Positions 8,980 to 20,121 of a DNA stretch of 64,000 nucleotides are shown here, piece by piece (within the stretch, counting starts at the first letter, position 1; each line of letters opens with the position of its first letter). The position numbers and the translations under genes were made by a program. Origin of the DNA: a bacterium (GTDB lineage: Bacteria; Bdellovibrionota_G; JALEGL01). Location: assembly GCA_022763185.1 (NCBI GenBank), contig JALEGL010000003.1:62001-126000 (forward strand), written 5' to 3'. The notes beneath the pieces are model-generated. The model had not been told where the DNA came from, made no database searches, and was given only the letters and a program-made list of their open reading frames with translations.

Positions 8980-9627
8980 GTGAAACCAATTTTTTCGAAA
9001 AATATTAATAAGTTATTGATGTTTATCCCGCTAGCTATTGCTATAGGTGGCGGTTTTGTAACAGTTTTTGTTTGGTACTATATGTCGCCTTATTATTACG
9101 AGGTGGGCTATGTTCCTAAGCAGCCAATCCAGTATAGTCATGCTCTGCATGCAGGTGAGTTAGGTATTGATTGTCGGTATTGCCATTCTACGGTAGATAA
9201 AGACTTTACAGCCTCAATTCCATCAACGGCCACTTGCATGAACTGTCATACATTGATTAAGTCAGACAGTGAAAAAATTGCGCCATTAAAGTACAGCTAT
9301 GACAACAATCTTCCAGTTGAGTGGGTCAGGGTACATGATTTGCCTGAGTATTCAAAGTTCAATCATGCGGTTCATGTAAAAGCGCAAATAGGTTGTGCTT
9401 CTTGTCATGGGGATATCCAAAATATGGAAGTCGTTTACAAGTCTCAGCCTTTAAGTATGGGCTGGTGTTTGGATTGTCACCGTAACCCACAGAAACACGT
9501 GCGACCAAAGTCTGAAATATACAACACCAGTTGGAAACCAGGAAAAGATCATCAGCAGTGGGCTGAGAAATTTATAAAAGAGAACAATATTAAAGGTCCG
9601 GAGAATTGTACAGCATGTCACTACTAA
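8980..9627 (+). CDS. actA: Alternative Complex III subunit ActA, pentaheme cytochrome c
   Basis: Periplasm-facing cytochrome of the quinol:cytochrome c oxidoreductase ACIII. One N-terminal membrane anchor (about residues 12-35) is followed by five CXXCH haem-binding motifs at 65-69, 86-90, 139-143, 163-167 and 210-214, the number known for ActA. The predicted start is GTG; no other start lies between it and the upstream in-frame stop, and no good ribosome site is visible. It is the first gene of the act operon, and its 3' end overlaps actB. Confidence 0.92.
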   Translation: MKPIFSKNINKLLMFIPLAIAIGGGFVTVFVWYYMSPYYYEVGYVPKQPIQYSHALHAGELGIDCRYCHSTVDKDFTASIPSTATCMNCHTLIKSDSEKIAPLKYSYDNNLPVEWVRVHDLPEYSKFNHAVHVKAQIGCASCHGDIQNMEVVYKSQPLSMGWCLDCHRNPQKHVRPKSEIYNTSWKPGKDHQQWAEKFIKENNIKGPENCTACHY

Positions 9628-12578
9628 AAAATATGGCAAACAATGCCCAAAGCATTAACGTTGATTTTATTGATGAACCAAAACAATGGAAAAGTTTGGA
9701 TGAATATGCTCAGAGCCCTGAGTTTGAAAAGTTTCTCCACAACGAATTCCCTGAAGGAGCAGCTTACTTAGAGGATGCGGTATCCAGAAGAAACTTTATT
9801 AAGTTGATTGGAGCTTCTTTAGCGTTTGCCGGTTTAAGCAGCTGTAGAACACCTAAAGAAGTGATTGTTCCTTATGTTCATGATCCTGAAGGGGTTGTTC
9901 CTGGAAGAGCTAAGTATTATGCTACTTGGTTTAGGCAAGGAAGAAAGGCTTGGCCTATTTTAGCCGAGTCATCTGATGGAAGACCAACAAAAATTGAAGG
10001 GAATCCACTGTCTAAACGAACAGGTAAGGCAACTTCAGCTTTTGCGCAAGCATCTATACTGTCCATGTTTGACCAAGATCGACTAAAAACACCGAAGCAC
10101 GCTGAAAAAACAAAGTCATGGAATGAGTTTAATCAATTTTGGGCCGGTTTATCAAAGAAACATCAAGCAACATCCGGTGCAAACCTTTACATTGTTGCGG
10201 GTGCCACGAGTTCACCAAGCGTGACCAAACAAAAAGAAAAGCTATTAAGTCAGTATCCAAAAATGAATTGGTTAGATTATGAAATGTTTGATCAAGTCAA
10301 TGAGTCGGCGGCGCTTAATGGACATAGGGCTGTGTATGACCTGTCCAAAGCAAAAGTGATTGTCAGTTTAAACTCAGACTTTATGCAATTTGGTGATGAT
10401 AGCTTAAAAATGAGTCGTGACTATGCAAAGGGTCGTAAGGTTGAAGATAATAATAATACAATGAACAGATTGTATGTTTATGAAACTGCCATGACGCTAA
10501 CGGGAAGTAATGCAGACCACAGGCTTGCCTTAACCTACGATCAAGTAGAGCATTTTGTTATAGCCTTGGCACAAAGATTAAATATTGAGACAAATAATGG
10601 TGATAGCAATGCCGTTGTTTTAACGGAAAAAGGTAAAAAGCATTTAGACGCTTTAGTCAAAGACTTGATGGCCAACAAGGGTGAATCTGTTTTGTTAGCT
10701 GGAACGCAGCACTCTTCCTATATTCATGCGCTTGTTTATAAGATCAATGAACGTTTGGGGAATAATGGTCAAGCGGTAGAGTATGTGTACAAAGGTGAAA
10801 GCCAGTCCCCGCAAGCTACTTTAGATGAATGGATACTTCAGACCACAGGTAGAAATGATTATACAGTTGTTTGTATTGATACAAATCCGATTTATGCTTT
10901 TGCCGGTAAAGAAAAAGTACAAAACTTTTTTGCCCAAGCAGAACATAAAATTGCTTTGAGTTACGATCTCAATGAAACTCAAGCATGGGCACAATGGCAG
11001 CTACCACTTTCGCATGATCTAGAATCGTGGTCTGATGCTCAATCACTTATTGGTGAGCAGGGTGTTGTTCAGCCATTGATTGAGCCTCTATTTAATTCAA
11101 AATCATCATTAGAATTTTTAGCCATATTGAACGGACAACAAGATGCTTATGCTTTAAATTTGGTCAAGCAAACCTGGGCCAATCAGTTTGGTTTAAGCTC
11201 TATAAGCTCAACGGCCTTTGAAAAAAAATGGACTGAGTTGTTGAATAAAGGTTTGACTATGGGTTCAAGTAATGCCCGTCGTACTGTGGGGTCAGTCAGT
11301 GTAAAGCGTCCTTTAAATACAAAAAAAAGTGATGTGTCTGTATATGTTGTGCCGTCATCATCTACTTATGATGGTCAGTATGCAAATAATGCCTGGTTAC
11401 AAGAAACACCTGATCCAATTACCAAAGTGACTTGGGATAATCCTGCTTTAGTTTCAACGCAATTAGCAAAAAAGATGAACCTTAAAGACGGTCAGCTGCT
11501 TGAGTTGGATGTTGAAGGAAGAAAGTTACGTTTACCAGTGATGGTTGTTCCTGGAACAGCTAAAGATACGGTTGTTTTAACTTTGGGCTATGGCCGCAAA
11601 ATTGCGGGCTGTGTGGGTAAAAACGTTGGTGTTAATGTTGCGCCTCTCTTGCCCATCGGCCAATATAATTCTGGTGCTAAGCTTAATAGTGTTGGTGGGG
11701 AAGAAAAAATAGCCACTACACAAAATCATGGCAGTATGGAAGGTCGTCCTATTGTAAGATCTGCCAGCTTGAAGAAGTTTTTGGAACATCCAAAGTTTGC
11801 TCAGGAAATGGTAGAGCATCCACCGCTGGAATCTTTATGGAAAGAAAAAGATTATAATAGTGGTTACCAGTGGGGAATGAGCATTGACTTAAATGCTTGT
11901 ATTGGTTGTACGTCTTGTGCCGTAGCTTGTCAGAGCGAAAACAATATTCCTGTTGTAGGTAAAGATCAAGTTCTTGCCGGAAGAGATATGAATTGGATGC
12001 GTATTGACCGTTACTTTGAGGGTAGTCCAGAAGATCCTCAGGTGGTTCATCAACCAGTTATGTGCCAACATTGTGAAAATGCACCTTGTGAGCAAGTGTG
12101 TCCTGTTAATGCAACGGTGCATGACGATGAAGGTTTAAACGCTATGGTTTATAATCGTTGTATTGGAACACGGTACTGTTCTAACAACTGTCCTTATAAA
12201 GTGCGTAAGTTTAACTTCTTAAACTACACCAAAGATACGCCAGAGTTACAGAAAATGGCCTTTAATCCTAATGTTACTGTACGTACTCGTGGGGTAATGG
12301 AAAAGTGTACGTTCTGTGTTCAGCGTATCAACGAGAAAAAATTTGCTGCTAAAGTTGATGGCAGGGAACTTAAGGACGGCGAAGTTAAAACTGCGTGTCA
12401 GGAAGTATGTCCGACTGAAGCCATTACCTTTGGTAATATTTTAGATAAAAGCAGCCAAGTGGTTAAAGAAAAAAGCTCACCAAGGAACTATGCTTTATTG
12501 GCTGAACTTAACACAAAACCAAGAACAACCTATTTAGCAAAATTAAGAAACCCTAACCCAGAGCTTGAAGGAATTTAA
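9615..12578 (+). CDS. actB: Alternative Complex III subunit ActB (molybdopterin-like domain fused to iron-sulfur domain)
   Basis: Large peripheral subunit, 987 aa from the ATG placed 11 bases after GGAG; it overlaps actA by 13 bases. An internal twin-arginine-like signal [10 protein letters not shown] lies at about 57-66, well inside the N-terminus, as is typical for ActB, and ends GLSSC at 73-77. Residues about 80-720 are a molybdopterin-oxidoreductase fold that in known ACIII structures holds no molybdenum. The C-terminal part binds iron-sulfur clusters through [11 protein letters not shown] (from Cys761), [14 protein letters not shown] (from Cys817), [12 protein letters not shown] (from Cys849) and CTFC...CQEVCP. 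The fused B1/B2 form matches known complexes. Confidence 0.93.
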   Translation: MSLLKNMANNAQSINVDFIDEPKQWKSLDEYAQSPEFEKFLHNEFPEGAAYLEDAVSRRNFIKLIGASLAFAGLSSCRTPKEVIVPYVHDPEGVVPGRAKYYATWFRQGRKAWPILAESSDGRPTKIEGNPLSKRTGKATSAFAQASILSMFDQDRLKTPKHAEKTKSWNEFNQFWAGLSKKHQATSGANLYIVAGATSSPSVTKQKEKLLSQYPKMNWLDYEMFDQVNESAALNGHRAVYDLSKAKVIVSLNSDFMQFGDDSLKMSRDYAKGRKVEDNNNTMNRLYVYETAMTLTGSNADHRLALTYDQVEHFVIALAQRLNIETNNGDSNAVVLTEKGKKHLDALVKDLMANKGESVLLAGTQHSSYIHALVYKINERLGNNGQAVEYVYKGESQSPQATLDEWILQTTGRNDYTVVCIDTNPIYAFAGKEKVQNFFAQAEHKIALSYDLNETQAWAQWQLPLSHDLESWSDAQSLIGEQGVVQPLIEPLFNSKSSLEFLAILNGQQDAYALNLVKQTWANQFGLSSISSTAFEKKWTELLNKGLTMGSSNARRTVGSVSVKRPLNTKKSDVSVYVVPSSSTYDGQYANNAWLQETPDPITKVTWDNPALVSTQLAKKMNLKDGQLLELDVEGRKLRLPVMVVPGTAKDTVVLTLGYGRKIAGCVGKNVGVNVAPLLPIGQYNSGAKLNSVGGEEKIATTQNHGSMEGRPIVRSASLKKFLEHPKFAQEMVEHPPLESLWKEKDYNSGYQWGMSIDLNACIGCTSCAVACQSENNIPVVGKDQVLAGRDMNWMRIDRYFEGSPEDPQVVHQPVMCQHCENAPCEQVCPVNATVHDDEGLNAMVYNRCIGTRYCSNNCPYKVRKFNFLNYTKDTPELQKMAFNPNVTVRTRGVMEKCTFCVQRINEKKFAAKVDGRELKDGEVKTACQEVCPTEAITFGNILDKSSQVVKEKSSPRNYALLAELNTKPRTTYLAKLRNPNPELEGI

Positions 12579-12580
12579 GT

Positions 12581-13975
12581 ATGCAAGAGTTGGTCAAAAA
12601 TACAGAGACTGAGCAAAAATTAACGCTCAAGTACATCACCGAAAAAGTCACATCTTTAATGGATGGGGTAGGGATACCTAAGTATTGGCCATTTGCTTTG
12701 GCTTTTGCTGTGTCCTTCGTGTTGGTTTTGTTTGGTTCAATTGGTTACTTGGTATTTAAAGGAACAGGGATTTGGGGGCTGCAAACACCCAATGCTTGGG
12801 GTTGGGCTATTATTAACTTTGTGTTTTGGGTGGGTATTGGTCACGCCGGAACATTGATCTCAGCTATTTTATTTTTAACTCGACAAAACTGGCGGACGTC
12901 GATTAACCGTTCAGCAGAAGCGATGACCATTTTTGCGGTTATTTGTGCTTTGGTGTTTCCAACTATTCACGTCGGTCGGGTTTGGTTTTTGCATTGGACC
13001 ATGCCTATTCCTAACCAAATGAACATGTGGCCAAATTTCAGAAGTCCTTTGATGTGGGATGTTTTTGCAGTCAGTGTCTATTTTACAGTATCGCTCATGT
13101 TTTGGTTTGTTGGTTTTATTCCTGATTTTGCAACCATTCGCGATCGCAGTACCAATATCATTAAAAAAAGAATCTTTGGTGTTTTGGCATTGGGTTGGAG
13201 ATTTAGTCACCGACATTGGCAAAACTATGAGAAAGCCTATTTAATTTTGGCAGGTATAGCAACACCCTTAGTGTTGTCTGTCCACTCTGTGGTGAGTTTT
13301 GACTTTGCGGTCAGTCAGGTGCCAGGTTGGCATACCACCATTTTCCCACCTTATTTTGTTGCTGGTGCTATTTTTTCAGGTTTTGGGATGGTGTTAACTT
13401 TAATGATTCTCGCCCGTAAACTTTTAGGTCTTAAGTCATTCATTACCATGGGGCATTTGGATAAAATTTGTAAAATTCTTTTGGCTACGGGTTTGATGGT
13501 GGGCTATGCCTATACCATTGAGTTTTTTGTGGCCTGGTACAGTGGCAATGAATATGAATCTTTTATTTTCCAGCAGCGTGCTTTTGGTCACTATGCTTGG
13601 GCTTATTGGATTATGTTCAGCTGTAACGTATTTGTTCCACAAATTTTTTGGTTTAAAAAAGTTCGTCAAAGCATTCCAATTATGTTCGTTGCTTCTATTT
13701 TGGTTAATGTGGGCATGTGGTTTGAGCGCTTTGTGATCGTTATTTCTTCGTTGTCTCAGGACTTTTTGCCTTCAAGCTGGGGATTTTTTAAACCCACCAT
13801 TTGGGATATTTCTACCTTTGCAGGGACCTTTGGTTTGTTTTTTACTTCTATTTTGTTGTTCATTCGCTTTTTACCTGTGGTTGCCATGGCAGAAGTCAAA
13901 GGCACTTTACCAGATAGTCAGCCGCACCATCATGATGAACATGAACAGCATAAAAACCATCCGGAGGAAGTGTAA
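12581..13975 (+). CDS. actC: Alternative Complex III subunit ActC, NrfD/PsrC-like membrane protein
   Basis: Integral membrane subunit with about ten helices across 464 aa, of the NrfD/PsrC family that carries the quinol site in ACIII. Typical membrane segments include [18 protein letters not shown] and [19 protein letters not shown], both well conserved in the family. The C-terminus is His- and Glu-rich ([16 protein letters not shown]). The gene follows actB by 2 bases and its stop overlaps the actD start by 1 base (TAATG). Confidence 0.93.
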   Translation: MQELVKNTETEQKLTLKYITEKVTSLMDGVGIPKYWPFALAFAVSFVLVLFGSIGYLVFKGTGIWGLQTPNAWGWAIINFVFWVGIGHAGTLISAILFLTRQNWRTSINRSAEAMTIFAVICALVFPTIHVGRVWFLHWTMPIPNQMNMWPNFRSPLMWDVFAVSVYFTVSLMFWFVGFIPDFATIRDRSTNIIKKRIFGVLALGWRFSHRHWQNYEKAYLILAGIATPLVLSVHSVVSFDFAVSQVPGWHTTIFPPYFVAGAIFSGFGMVLTLMILARKLLGLKSFITMGHLDKICKILLATGLMVGYAYTIEFFVAWYSGNEYESFIFQQRAFGHYAWAYWIMFSCNVFVPQIFWFKKVRQSIPIMFVASILVNVGMWFERFVIVISSLSQDFLPSSWGFFKPTIWDISTFAGTFGLFFTSILLFIRFLPVVAMAEVKGTLPDSQPHHHDEHEQHKNHPEEV

Positions 13976-14523
13976 TGGCTAAAAATCTTGTTGGGCTTGT
14001 GGCCAGATTTAATAAACCCGAGACTTTGCTCAAGGCCGTTAAATCTGTAAAAATCAAAGGCTATAAAAAATTCGATGCGCATACACCCTATGCCGTTCAT
14101 GGTTTAGATGATGCTATGGGGCTTAAGCCTTCTGTTCTAGGGTGGATAGCTGCTGTTGGTGCGCTAGGCGGAGGTTTATCTATTTTTGCTTTACAAGCGT
14201 ATACCAGTGCCGTTGACTATAAGATAGTTGTTTCTGGTAAGCCGCTATTAAGTTTTCAAGCTTTTGTACCCATCACTTTTGAGATAACAATTTTAGGTGC
14301 AGCAATTTTCACTGTGTTGGGAATGTTTGCATTAAATCAACTTCCCATGTTGTATCATCCATTATTTCATTCTGATGTCATTGCTCAAACCGGCGATGAT
14401 GTTTTTGCTATCAGTATAGATGCCAAAGATCCTATGTTTGACAGTAGTGAAACTGCAGATACTTTAAAGAGTTTAGGTGCAGATTTTGTTGAGCATGTTT
14501 ATGAAGGAGAAGAAAGTGAATAA
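13975..14523 (+). CDS. actD: Alternative Complex III subunit ActD (DUF3341 family)
   Basis: 182-aa subunit with a cytoplasmic N-terminal region (residues 1-55), two membrane helices (about 57-80 and 97-123) and an acidic C-terminal tail. The segment HTPYAVHGLDDAMGLKPS-LGW is the family hallmark, recognisable in ActD of other bacteria. The role is structural within the membrane part of ACIII. It overlaps actC by 1 base, and its 3' end overlaps the next gene by 8 bases. Confidence 0.9.
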   Translation: MAKNLVGLVARFNKPETLLKAVKSVKIKGYKKFDAHTPYAVHGLDDAMGLKPSVLGWIAAVGALGGGLSIFALQAYTSAVDYKIVVSGKPLLSFQAFVPITFEITILGAAIFTVLGMFALNQLPMLYHPLFHSDVIAQTGDDVFAISIDAKDPMFDSSETADTLKSLGADFVEHVYEGEESE

Positions 14524-15118
14524 TTTTCTTACGCAGAAAAGCCTTGTTTTTGTTGTGCTGTTGATCATCTCAGCTGTTTTGAGTTCATGCTTGAGGGGTC
14601 AGCCTTCAGAAAAACCTCCCTTTCATGTGTTTTTGGATATGGACGATCAGCCCAAGTACCAAGCTTTTGAAAAGAATGATTTTTTTGATGATGGTTCTGC
14701 TATGCGTAAACCGGTAACAGGGACACGTGAGTTTATGCAAAAAGATTGGGCAGCAGTGAATGGTAATAACCCTTTAAAAGCAGATAAAGAAACCTTATTG
14801 ATGGGACAAGAACGTTATAATATTTATTGCTCTCCATGTCATGGCATGGTGGGAGATGGAAAAGGAATTGTTGCTAAGCGCGGTGCCAAATTTGGTTATG
14901 TAGCACCAAGCAGTTTGCATGATGCTTTAATTAAAGAAAAAAATGATGCACATTATTTTGATGTGATTACCAATGGTATCAGAAATATGGGACCTTATGG
15001 ATCACGGACCAATGCTCAAGAGCGTTGGGCAATAGTTCATTATGTTCGCGCTTTGCAGTTAAGTCAAGATGCACCCAGCAAGAATGTTCCAGAAAAATAT
15101 TTGAGCGAAAATAGATAG
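14516..15118 (+). CDS. actE: Alternative Complex III subunit ActE, lipoprotein monohaem cytochrome c
   Basis: The start is taken as GTG, seven bases after AAGGAG. It gives a 200-aa protein with a lipoprotein signal ending VLSSC (Cys near residue 25). A longer reading frame from 14477 lacks a ribosome site and would bury the signal. One haem motif CSPCHG is present, followed by a typical class I cytochrome fold with an axial Met candidate in RNMGPYG. ActE passes electrons from ActA towards the terminal oxidase. It overlaps actD by 8 bases. Confidence 0.9.
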   Translation: MNNFLTQKSLVFVVLLIISAVLSSCLRGQPSEKPPFHVFLDMDDQPKYQAFEKNDFFDDGSAMRKPVTGTREFMQKDWAAVNGNNPLKADKETLLMGQERYNIYCSPCHGMVGDGKGIVAKRGAKFGYVAPSSLHDALIKEKNDAHYFDVITNGIRNMGPYGSRTNAQERWAIVHYVRALQLSQDAPSKNVPEKYLSENR

Positions 15119-15138
15119 TCACCAGGGAGAAAGACACA

Positions 15139-16308
15139 GTGGAAATTCAAAAGTACAAAAATACTAAAAAAGCCTTCAATTTTCAATTTGCTGGGGCCAT
15201 CGTTCTTGCAGCTTCTTTGCTTGGTGGATTGGGGCATAAAAAAGAGTTTATGTTTTCCTTTTTGACCAGCAGTTTTTTTTGGTTAACCATTGGCTTAGGG
15301 GCCTTGTTCTTTGTTTTTTTACATCACCTGGTTAGTGCCAAGTGGAGCGTTGTCGTGAGACGTTTTGCAGAACAAACCATGACCGTTATTCCATGGATTG
15401 GTTTGATCATGTTGCCTGTATTGATTATTGGAGCACAGCACTTGTTTCCTTGGGCAGACCCACATTTGGCTGCTCATGATCACTTGATTCATAAAAAACA
15501 AGCTTATTTGAATTTACCCTTTTTTAACATTAGGGCCGTTGTCTACTTTTTGGTATGGACAGTTTTAGCGCTGGTTGTTACCAAGACATCTATCAAGCAT
15601 GATGAAACGGGTGATGAAAGGCTAATGGGCAAAATGAAAGGCTTAAGTGCTGGTGGAACTTTGCTGTTTGCCTTGACGGCTACTTTTGCGGCGTTTGATT
15701 GGATTATGTCTTTGGATCCACACTGGTACTCAACTATTTTTGGAATTTATGTTTTTGCTGGTTGTCTTGTAGCGGTGATGTCATTTTTATCCATTATTAC
15801 CTTGTACCTTCATGGTCAGGGTTATATGAAAAATATGATTACTCATGAGCACTATCAAGACTTAGGTAAACTCTTGTTTGCTTTTACGTGTTTTTGGGCT
15901 TACATCGCTTTTTCACAATACGTTTTGATTTGGTACGGTAATATCCCTGAAGAAACCATTTGGTATGCGCATCGTTGGGAAGGTACTTGGAAGTGGGCAT
16001 CCTTGTTTTTAGTCCTTGGGCATTTTATTGTTCCGTTTATCTTTTTGTTGCCACGCCCGATGAAACGCAACAGAAAAGTTTTGATAGGTTTTTCTATTTG
16101 GATGCTTTTTATGCACTTTGTAGACTTAGCCTGGTTGATTTATCCAAATATTTATCATCATGGGTATCATTTTCACTGGTATGATTTCACATTGATGCTT
16201 GGTTTTGGTTTGTTTTTTGTGGGTAGGGTGTTGTTTAATTTATCAAAAGCATCAATTTATCCAGTGAATGATCCTTTGTTAAAAGAGTCAATTCATAGCA
16301 TGAGCTAA
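15139..16308 (+). CDS. actF: Alternative Complex III subunit ActF, integral membrane protein
   Basis: 389-aa polytopic protein with about ten helices, structurally related to ActC within ACIII. Recognisable family stretches include AAFDWIMSLDPHWYSTIFGIY and the ILIWYGNIPEET-type motif (here VLIWYGNIPEETIWY). The start is GTG, eight bases after GGGAGA. It follows actE by 20 bases and precedes a small membrane protein gene by 12 bases. Confidence 0.92.
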   Translation: MEIQKYKNTKKAFNFQFAGAIVLAASLLGGLGHKKEFMFSFLTSSFFWLTIGLGALFFVFLHHLVSAKWSVVVRRFAEQTMTVIPWIGLIMLPVLIIGAQHLFPWADPHLAAHDHLIHKKQAYLNLPFFNIRAVVYFLVWTVLALVVTKTSIKHDETGDERLMGKMKGLSAGGTLLFALTATFAAFDWIMSLDPHWYSTIFGIYVFAGCLVAVMSFLSIITLYLHGQGYMKNMITHEHYQDLGKLLFAFTCFWAYIAFSQYVLIWYGNIPEETIWYAHRWEGTWKWASLFLVLGHFIVPFIFLLPRPMKRNRKVLIGFSIWMLFMHFVDLAWLIYPNIYHHGYHFHWYDFTLMLGFGLFFVGRVLFNLSKASIYPVNDPLLKESIHSMS

Positions 16309-16320
16309 AAGGAGGGTGTC

Positions 16321-16602
16321 ATGAGTCAACTTGATTATGAAAAAGAAGATGTTTCCGTTAGTAAAATAGCTATTTACAGTTTGTTACCAGTTATTTTTTT
16401 AGTAGTTAGTATTTTAGGCGTTCATTATTTCTTAAAAAGAGCTCAGTTTAAAACCTCACTTTTTGTGAATAAAGCAAATACGGGTGAAGTTACTAATCTT
16501 GAAATTAATGCGAAACGTCAGCTTAGGTCCTATGTGAAGAAAGACAATGGTAATTACACTATTCCAATTGATCGGGCTATAGGTATTTATATTCAAGAAT
16601 AG
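16321..16602 (+). CDS. Small single-pass membrane protein in the ACIII-oxidase operon
   Basis: 93 aa with a very strong ribosome site (AAGGAGGGTGTC before ATG). A cytoplasmic N-terminus (MSQLDYEKEDVSVSK) leads into one membrane helix at about 18-38, then a polar C-terminal region of 55 residues ending in a hydrophobic strand. No cysteine, no haem motif and no known family were recognised. Position between actF and the SCO chaperone gene suggests a subunit or assembly factor of ACIII or the oxidase; this is inference. Confidence 0.75.
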   Translation: MSQLDYEKEDVSVSKIAIYSLLPVIFLVVSILGVHYFLKRAQFKTSLFVNKANTGEVTNLEINAKRQLRSYVKKDNGNYTIPIDRAIGIYIQE

Positions 16603-16616
16603 GTTTTGGTTGTCTT

Positions 16617-17417
16617 GTGGAGCGGTTTTTTTTCAGTTTGTTATTATGCTTAGGCTGTATTTACCAGCCAAGCTTAGCCGTAGCCCAAGAAATTAAAGAT
16701 TCAGTTGATGAGCTAGAAAATGTTCAGATAGAAGAAAAACTTGGGCAGTACATTGATTTAGGTTTGGCCTTTGTTGATCAAGACGGCAAAAGGGTAAAAT
16801 TAAAAGATGTTTTTCCTAAAGATAAGCCAACCATCCTTTCTCTTGTTTACTATGAATGCCCCATGCTGTGTACATTGGTTCTAAATGGTATAACGGAAGT
16901 ACTAGAAAAGCTTAAATTTGTTCCAGGAAAAGACTTCAGTTTAGTTAGTGTAAGTATTGATGAGCAAGAAACTCCAGATCTTGCTAAAACCAAACAAAAA
17001 CTTTATTTGCAAGAAGCAGGAATAAAAAATGCTCAGGCTTGGCCATTTTTAGTAGGAGATAGAAACAATATAAAAGCTTTAGCAAATTCTGTTGGGTTTA
17101 ATTTTGAATATGATGAGTCCATCGATGAATATGCACATCCTGCAGTGTTTTTTATTATTAGCCCTTCTGGCAAAGTTTCACGTTACTTTTACGGTGTTCA
17201 GCATAAGCCCGCAAACCTACGCTTGGCTTTGACTGAAGCTAGTGAAGGAAAAGTAGGAACAGCATTTGATAAATTTTTACTTTATTGTTATCGCTATGAC
17301 CCTGATTCAAAGGGCTATGTTTTAGTGGCATGGAAAGTCATGCGTATCTCAGCCTTGATTTCAGTAATTGCTATTGTATTACTGTTATTAGGCTTAAAGA
17401 AAAGGGAAAAAATTTAA
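16617..17417 (+). CDS. SCO1/SenC-type copper chaperone
   Basis: Membrane-anchored thioredoxin-like protein that delivers copper to the CuA centre of subunit II. The copper site is visible: CPMLC (CxxxC, in YYECPMLCTLVLNG) plus the distal His in DEYAHPAVFFII. An N-terminal signal segment is followed by the SCO domain (about 45-210), and there is an extra C-terminal membrane helix at about 240-262. The start is GTG, 14 bases after the upstream stop, without a clear ribosome site. Its place between actF and coxB fits oxidase assembly. Confidence 0.92.
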   Translation: MERFFFSLLLCLGCIYQPSLAVAQEIKDSVDELENVQIEEKLGQYIDLGLAFVDQDGKRVKLKDVFPKDKPTILSLVYYECPMLCTLVLNGITEVLEKLKFVPGKDFSLVSVSIDEQETPDLAKTKQKLYLQEAGIKNAQAWPFLVGDRNNIKALANSVGFNFEYDESIDEYAHPAVFFIISPSGKVSRYFYGVQHKPANLRLALTEASEGKVGTAFDKFLLYCYRYDPDSKGYVLVAWKVMRISALISVIAIVLLLLGLKKREKI

Positions 17418-17493
17418 GTTTAATGTGACAATACGTCCAACAAAACGAATTTGGTTAATATTAAATAAAAATTGATGTATAGGAATAACAAAA

Positions 17494-17547
17494 ATGAAAC
17501 AGCAAAAAAAACAGTTATTGATTAGTGTTTTAGGAGTATGGTCATGA
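17494..17547 (+). CDS. 17-codon leader ORF coupled to coxB
   Basis: ATG at 17494, nine bases after AGGA, opens [17 protein letters not shown] and ends with TGA at 17545-17547. The stop overlaps the coxB start codon as ATGA, and the coxB ribosome site (AGGAG, 17532-17536) lies inside the leader. The peptide has a basic N-terminus and a short hydrophobic half. Translation of the leader could open or couple coxB translation. The reading frame is seen directly; that it is translated is inference. Confidence 0.4.
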   Translation: MKQQKKQLLISVLGVWS

Positions 17548-18494
17548 ATGGTCTTTTGAAATATATTATGCCAGAAGCAGCTTCTAGCTTTGCCACGGAT
17601 GTGGATCAGCTGATATTTTTTATTTTTCTGTTATCGGCATTTTTCTTTTTCTTAATCGTGTTTGTAGGCTTAGCTTTTGTAGTTAAGTTTAAAAGAAAAA
17701 AAGGTGACAAATACACCTTAGCCTTAAGTGATAACAAAACGCTTGAAATTGTATGGACGGTCATCCCTAGTATTTTGTTGGTGGCTATTTTTGTTTGGGG
17801 CGTTAAAGTTTATCTTGATCAACAAATCATTCCACAGCGGGCTATGGAGGTTAAGGTTACAGGACAAAAATGGTTTTGGACTTTTGCTTACGATGATGGA
17901 ATTGTCAGTACAGGTGAAATGGTGGTTCCTGTTAATCAGCCGGTCAAAATTTTATTGTCTTCAAAGGATGTTTTGCACTCCTTCTTTGTTCCAGCCTTTC
18001 GTGTTAAGCAAGATGCATTACCTAATAGATACACTGCCCTGTGGTTTACTCCAACTAAAGTTGGTGAGTTCCCAATGTATTGCACAGAGTACTGTGGCAC
18101 CAGTCACTCTGAAATGGTTGCCAATATTAAAGTAGTAGAACAAGCAGCATATGATGCATGGAAAGAAGAGCAAGCCAGTGCAGCAGGTGCAGGGATGTCT
18201 CCGGTTGAGTTGGGTAAAAAAATCTATCAAAAAAATGCCTGTTTCACATGTCATAGTTTAGACGGCTCTAATAAAATAGGCCCATCATGGCTTGGAGCTT
18301 ATGGAAGTGTAAGAAAACTGGCAGATGGTTCTGAGGTCATCATTGATGAGAACTACATCCGTGAATCAATTTTAAATCCAATGGCAAAAATAGCTCAAGG
18401 GTATCAGCCAGTGATGCCAACGTATCAAGGTATTTTAAATGAAACGCAAATTGATGGCGTGATTGCCTATATTAAAGAACTCAATCAAGAGTGA
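17544..18494 (+). CDS. coxB: Cytochrome c oxidase subunit II with fused cytochrome c domain
   Basis: Start chosen at the ATG seven bases after AGGAG; the in-frame ATG six bases earlier is too close to that site. 316 aa: two membrane helices (about 23-48 and 70-92), then the cupredoxin CuA domain with His145, Cys180, Cys184, His188 and Met191 ([12 protein letters not shown]). A C-terminal cytochrome c domain carries the haem motif CFTCH at 233-237. This fused form defines caa3-type oxidases, which take electrons straight from ACIII. It follows the SCO gene by about 125 bases. Confidence 0.95.
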   Translation: MNGLLKYIMPEAASSFATDVDQLIFFIFLLSAFFFFLIVFVGLAFVVKFKRKKGDKYTLALSDNKTLEIVWTVIPSILLVAIFVWGVKVYLDQQIIPQRAMEVKVTGQKWFWTFAYDDGIVSTGEMVVPVNQPVKILLSSKDVLHSFFVPAFRVKQDALPNRYTALWFTPTKVGEFPMYCTEYCGTSHSEMVANIKVVEQAAYDAWKEEQASAAGAGMSPVELGKKIYQKNACFTCHSLDGSNKIGPSWLGAYGSVRKLADGSEVIIDENYIRESILNPMAKIAQGYQPVMPTYQGILNETQIDGVIAYIKELNQE

Positions 18495-18504
18495 GGATAA
18501 AGCA

Positions 18505-20121
18505 ATGAGAACAACGCAAATAACAGAAGAAAATCAAAATTACTTGAGTCATCACAAAGGTTTAAAGTCATGGCTATTTACGCTTGATCATAAGCGTATA
18601 GGTTTAATGTTCTTGGGAGCCATCTTAAGCTTTTTCTTATTGGGAGGCTTGCTTGCCTTGGGTGTTCGTTTAGAATTATTTGCGCCTGGCAAGCAGTTGA
18701 TGGATGCAGATACTTACAATAAGTTTTTTACCATGCATGGTATGATCATGGTTTTCTTATTTATTGTTCCGTCAACACCCTCAGCTTTAGGTAACTTTGT
18801 ATTACCCATGATGGTTGGTGCAAAAGATGTGGCTTTCCCACGTTTGAATTTATTGAGCTTTTATATTTATATGGCTGGAGCAATTCTTGCCTTATCCACG
18901 CTAATATTTGGTGGTCTAGATACAGGTTGGACGTTTTATACACCTTACAGCTCACAAATTGCAGGGCCGGTTATCATTATGGGTTTGGCTGTGTTTATTA
19001 TGGGCTTTTCGTCTATTTTAACCGGTCTAAATTTTATTGTAACCATCCATAAATTGAGAGCACCAGGTATGACTTGGTTTGATATGCCATTGTTTCTGTG
19101 GGCCATGTATGCAACGTCAGTTATTCAGGTGTTGGCAACTCCAGTTATTGGTATCACCATGTTACTGTTGGTTTTTGAAAGAGCTTTTGGTGTGGGTATT
19201 TTTGATCCACAAATGGGCGGCGATCCAGTGCTTTTTCAACACTTTTTTTGGTTTTACTCACACCCAGTTGTATACATCATGATCCTGCCTGCTATGGGTA
19301 TTGTCAGTGAAGTCATTGCGGTGTTTTCGCACAAAAAAATATTTGGTTATAAGCCCATTGCTTATTCAAGTGTTGCAATTGCTGGAGTAAGCTTTTTGGT
19401 TTGGGGACATCACATGTTTGTCAGTGGTCAGTCTTCCTATGCCGCGCTCTTATTCAGTTTATTAACCTTTGCGGTTGCGGTACCAACTGCCATTAAAGTG
19501 TTTAGCTGGATTGCAACCATGTACAGAGGTTCAATTGATTTAAGAACACCCATGATTTATGCTTTATCATTTTTGTTTTTATTTACCATTGGTGGTTTAA
19601 CAGGTGTGTTTTTAGGCGCCATTGCTGTTGATGTGCACTTGCATGATACTTATTTTGTTGTGGCCCACTTTCATTATGTGATGTTTGGTGGAGCTGTTGT
19701 AGCCTTTTTAGGAGGCTTACATTATTGGTGGCCTAAAATGACCGGAAAAATGTACAATGAGTGTTGGGGTCGTATTGGCGCAGTATTGGTCTGGTTCTCT
19801 TTTAACTTAACGTTTATGCCACAATTTTTAGCAGGCTTTAAAGGTATGCCTAGACGTTACTACAATTATGATCCTAGTTATGAAATTTATAATCAGCTTT
19901 CAACCATTGGCTCAACTTTGCTGGGGATTGGATTTTTTATTGTTGCTATTAATTTATTGATGAGCTTGAAAAAATCAGCTGCAAAAGCACCAGATAATCC
20001 TTGGGGTGCATTAACCATGGAATGGGAGTCAAGTTCTCCTCCTTATCATGAGAATTTTAGAGAACAACCAGTTTTAAAACATGGCCCATATGATTTTGAA
20101 AAAGTAGAGGTAGAAGCATGA
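18505..20121 (+). CDS. coxA: Cytochrome c oxidase subunit I
   Basis: 538-aa catalytic subunit with about twelve helices. The low-spin haem ligands are His78 (TMHGM) and His390. CuB ligands are His253, His302 and His303, with the cross-linking Tyr257 (YSHPVVY). The high-spin haem ligand is His388 (VAHFHYV). Helix VI reads YSHPVVY, lacking the Glu of type A1 enzymes and carrying the Tyr-Ser pair of type A2 haem-copper oxidases. Start chosen at the ATG after GAGGATAAA; the longer frame would overlap coxB. It precedes coxC with a 4-base ATGA overlap. Confidence 0.95.
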   Translation: MRTTQITEENQNYLSHHKGLKSWLFTLDHKRIGLMFLGAILSFFLLGGLLALGVRLELFAPGKQLMDADTYNKFFTMHGMIMVFLFIVPSTPSALGNFVLPMMVGAKDVAFPRLNLLSFYIYMAGAILALSTLIFGGLDTGWTFYTPYSSQIAGPVIIMGLAVFIMGFSSILTGLNFIVTIHKLRAPGMTWFDMPLFLWAMYATSVIQVLATPVIGITMLLLVFERAFGVGIFDPQMGGDPVLFQHFFWFYSHPVVYIMILPAMGIVSEVIAVFSHKKIFGYKPIAYSSVAIAGVSFLVWGHHMFVSGQSSYAALLFSLLTFAVAVPTAIKVFSWIATMYRGSIDLRTPMIYALSFLFLFTIGGLTGVFLGAIAVDVHLHDTYFVVAHFHYVMFGGAVVAFLGGLHYWWPKMTGKMYNECWGRIGAVLVWFSFNLTFMPQFLAGFKGMPRRYYNYDPSYEIYNQLSTIGSTLLGIGFFIVAINLLMSLKKSAAKAPDNPWGALTMEWESSSPPYHENFREQPVLKHGPYDFEKVEVEA

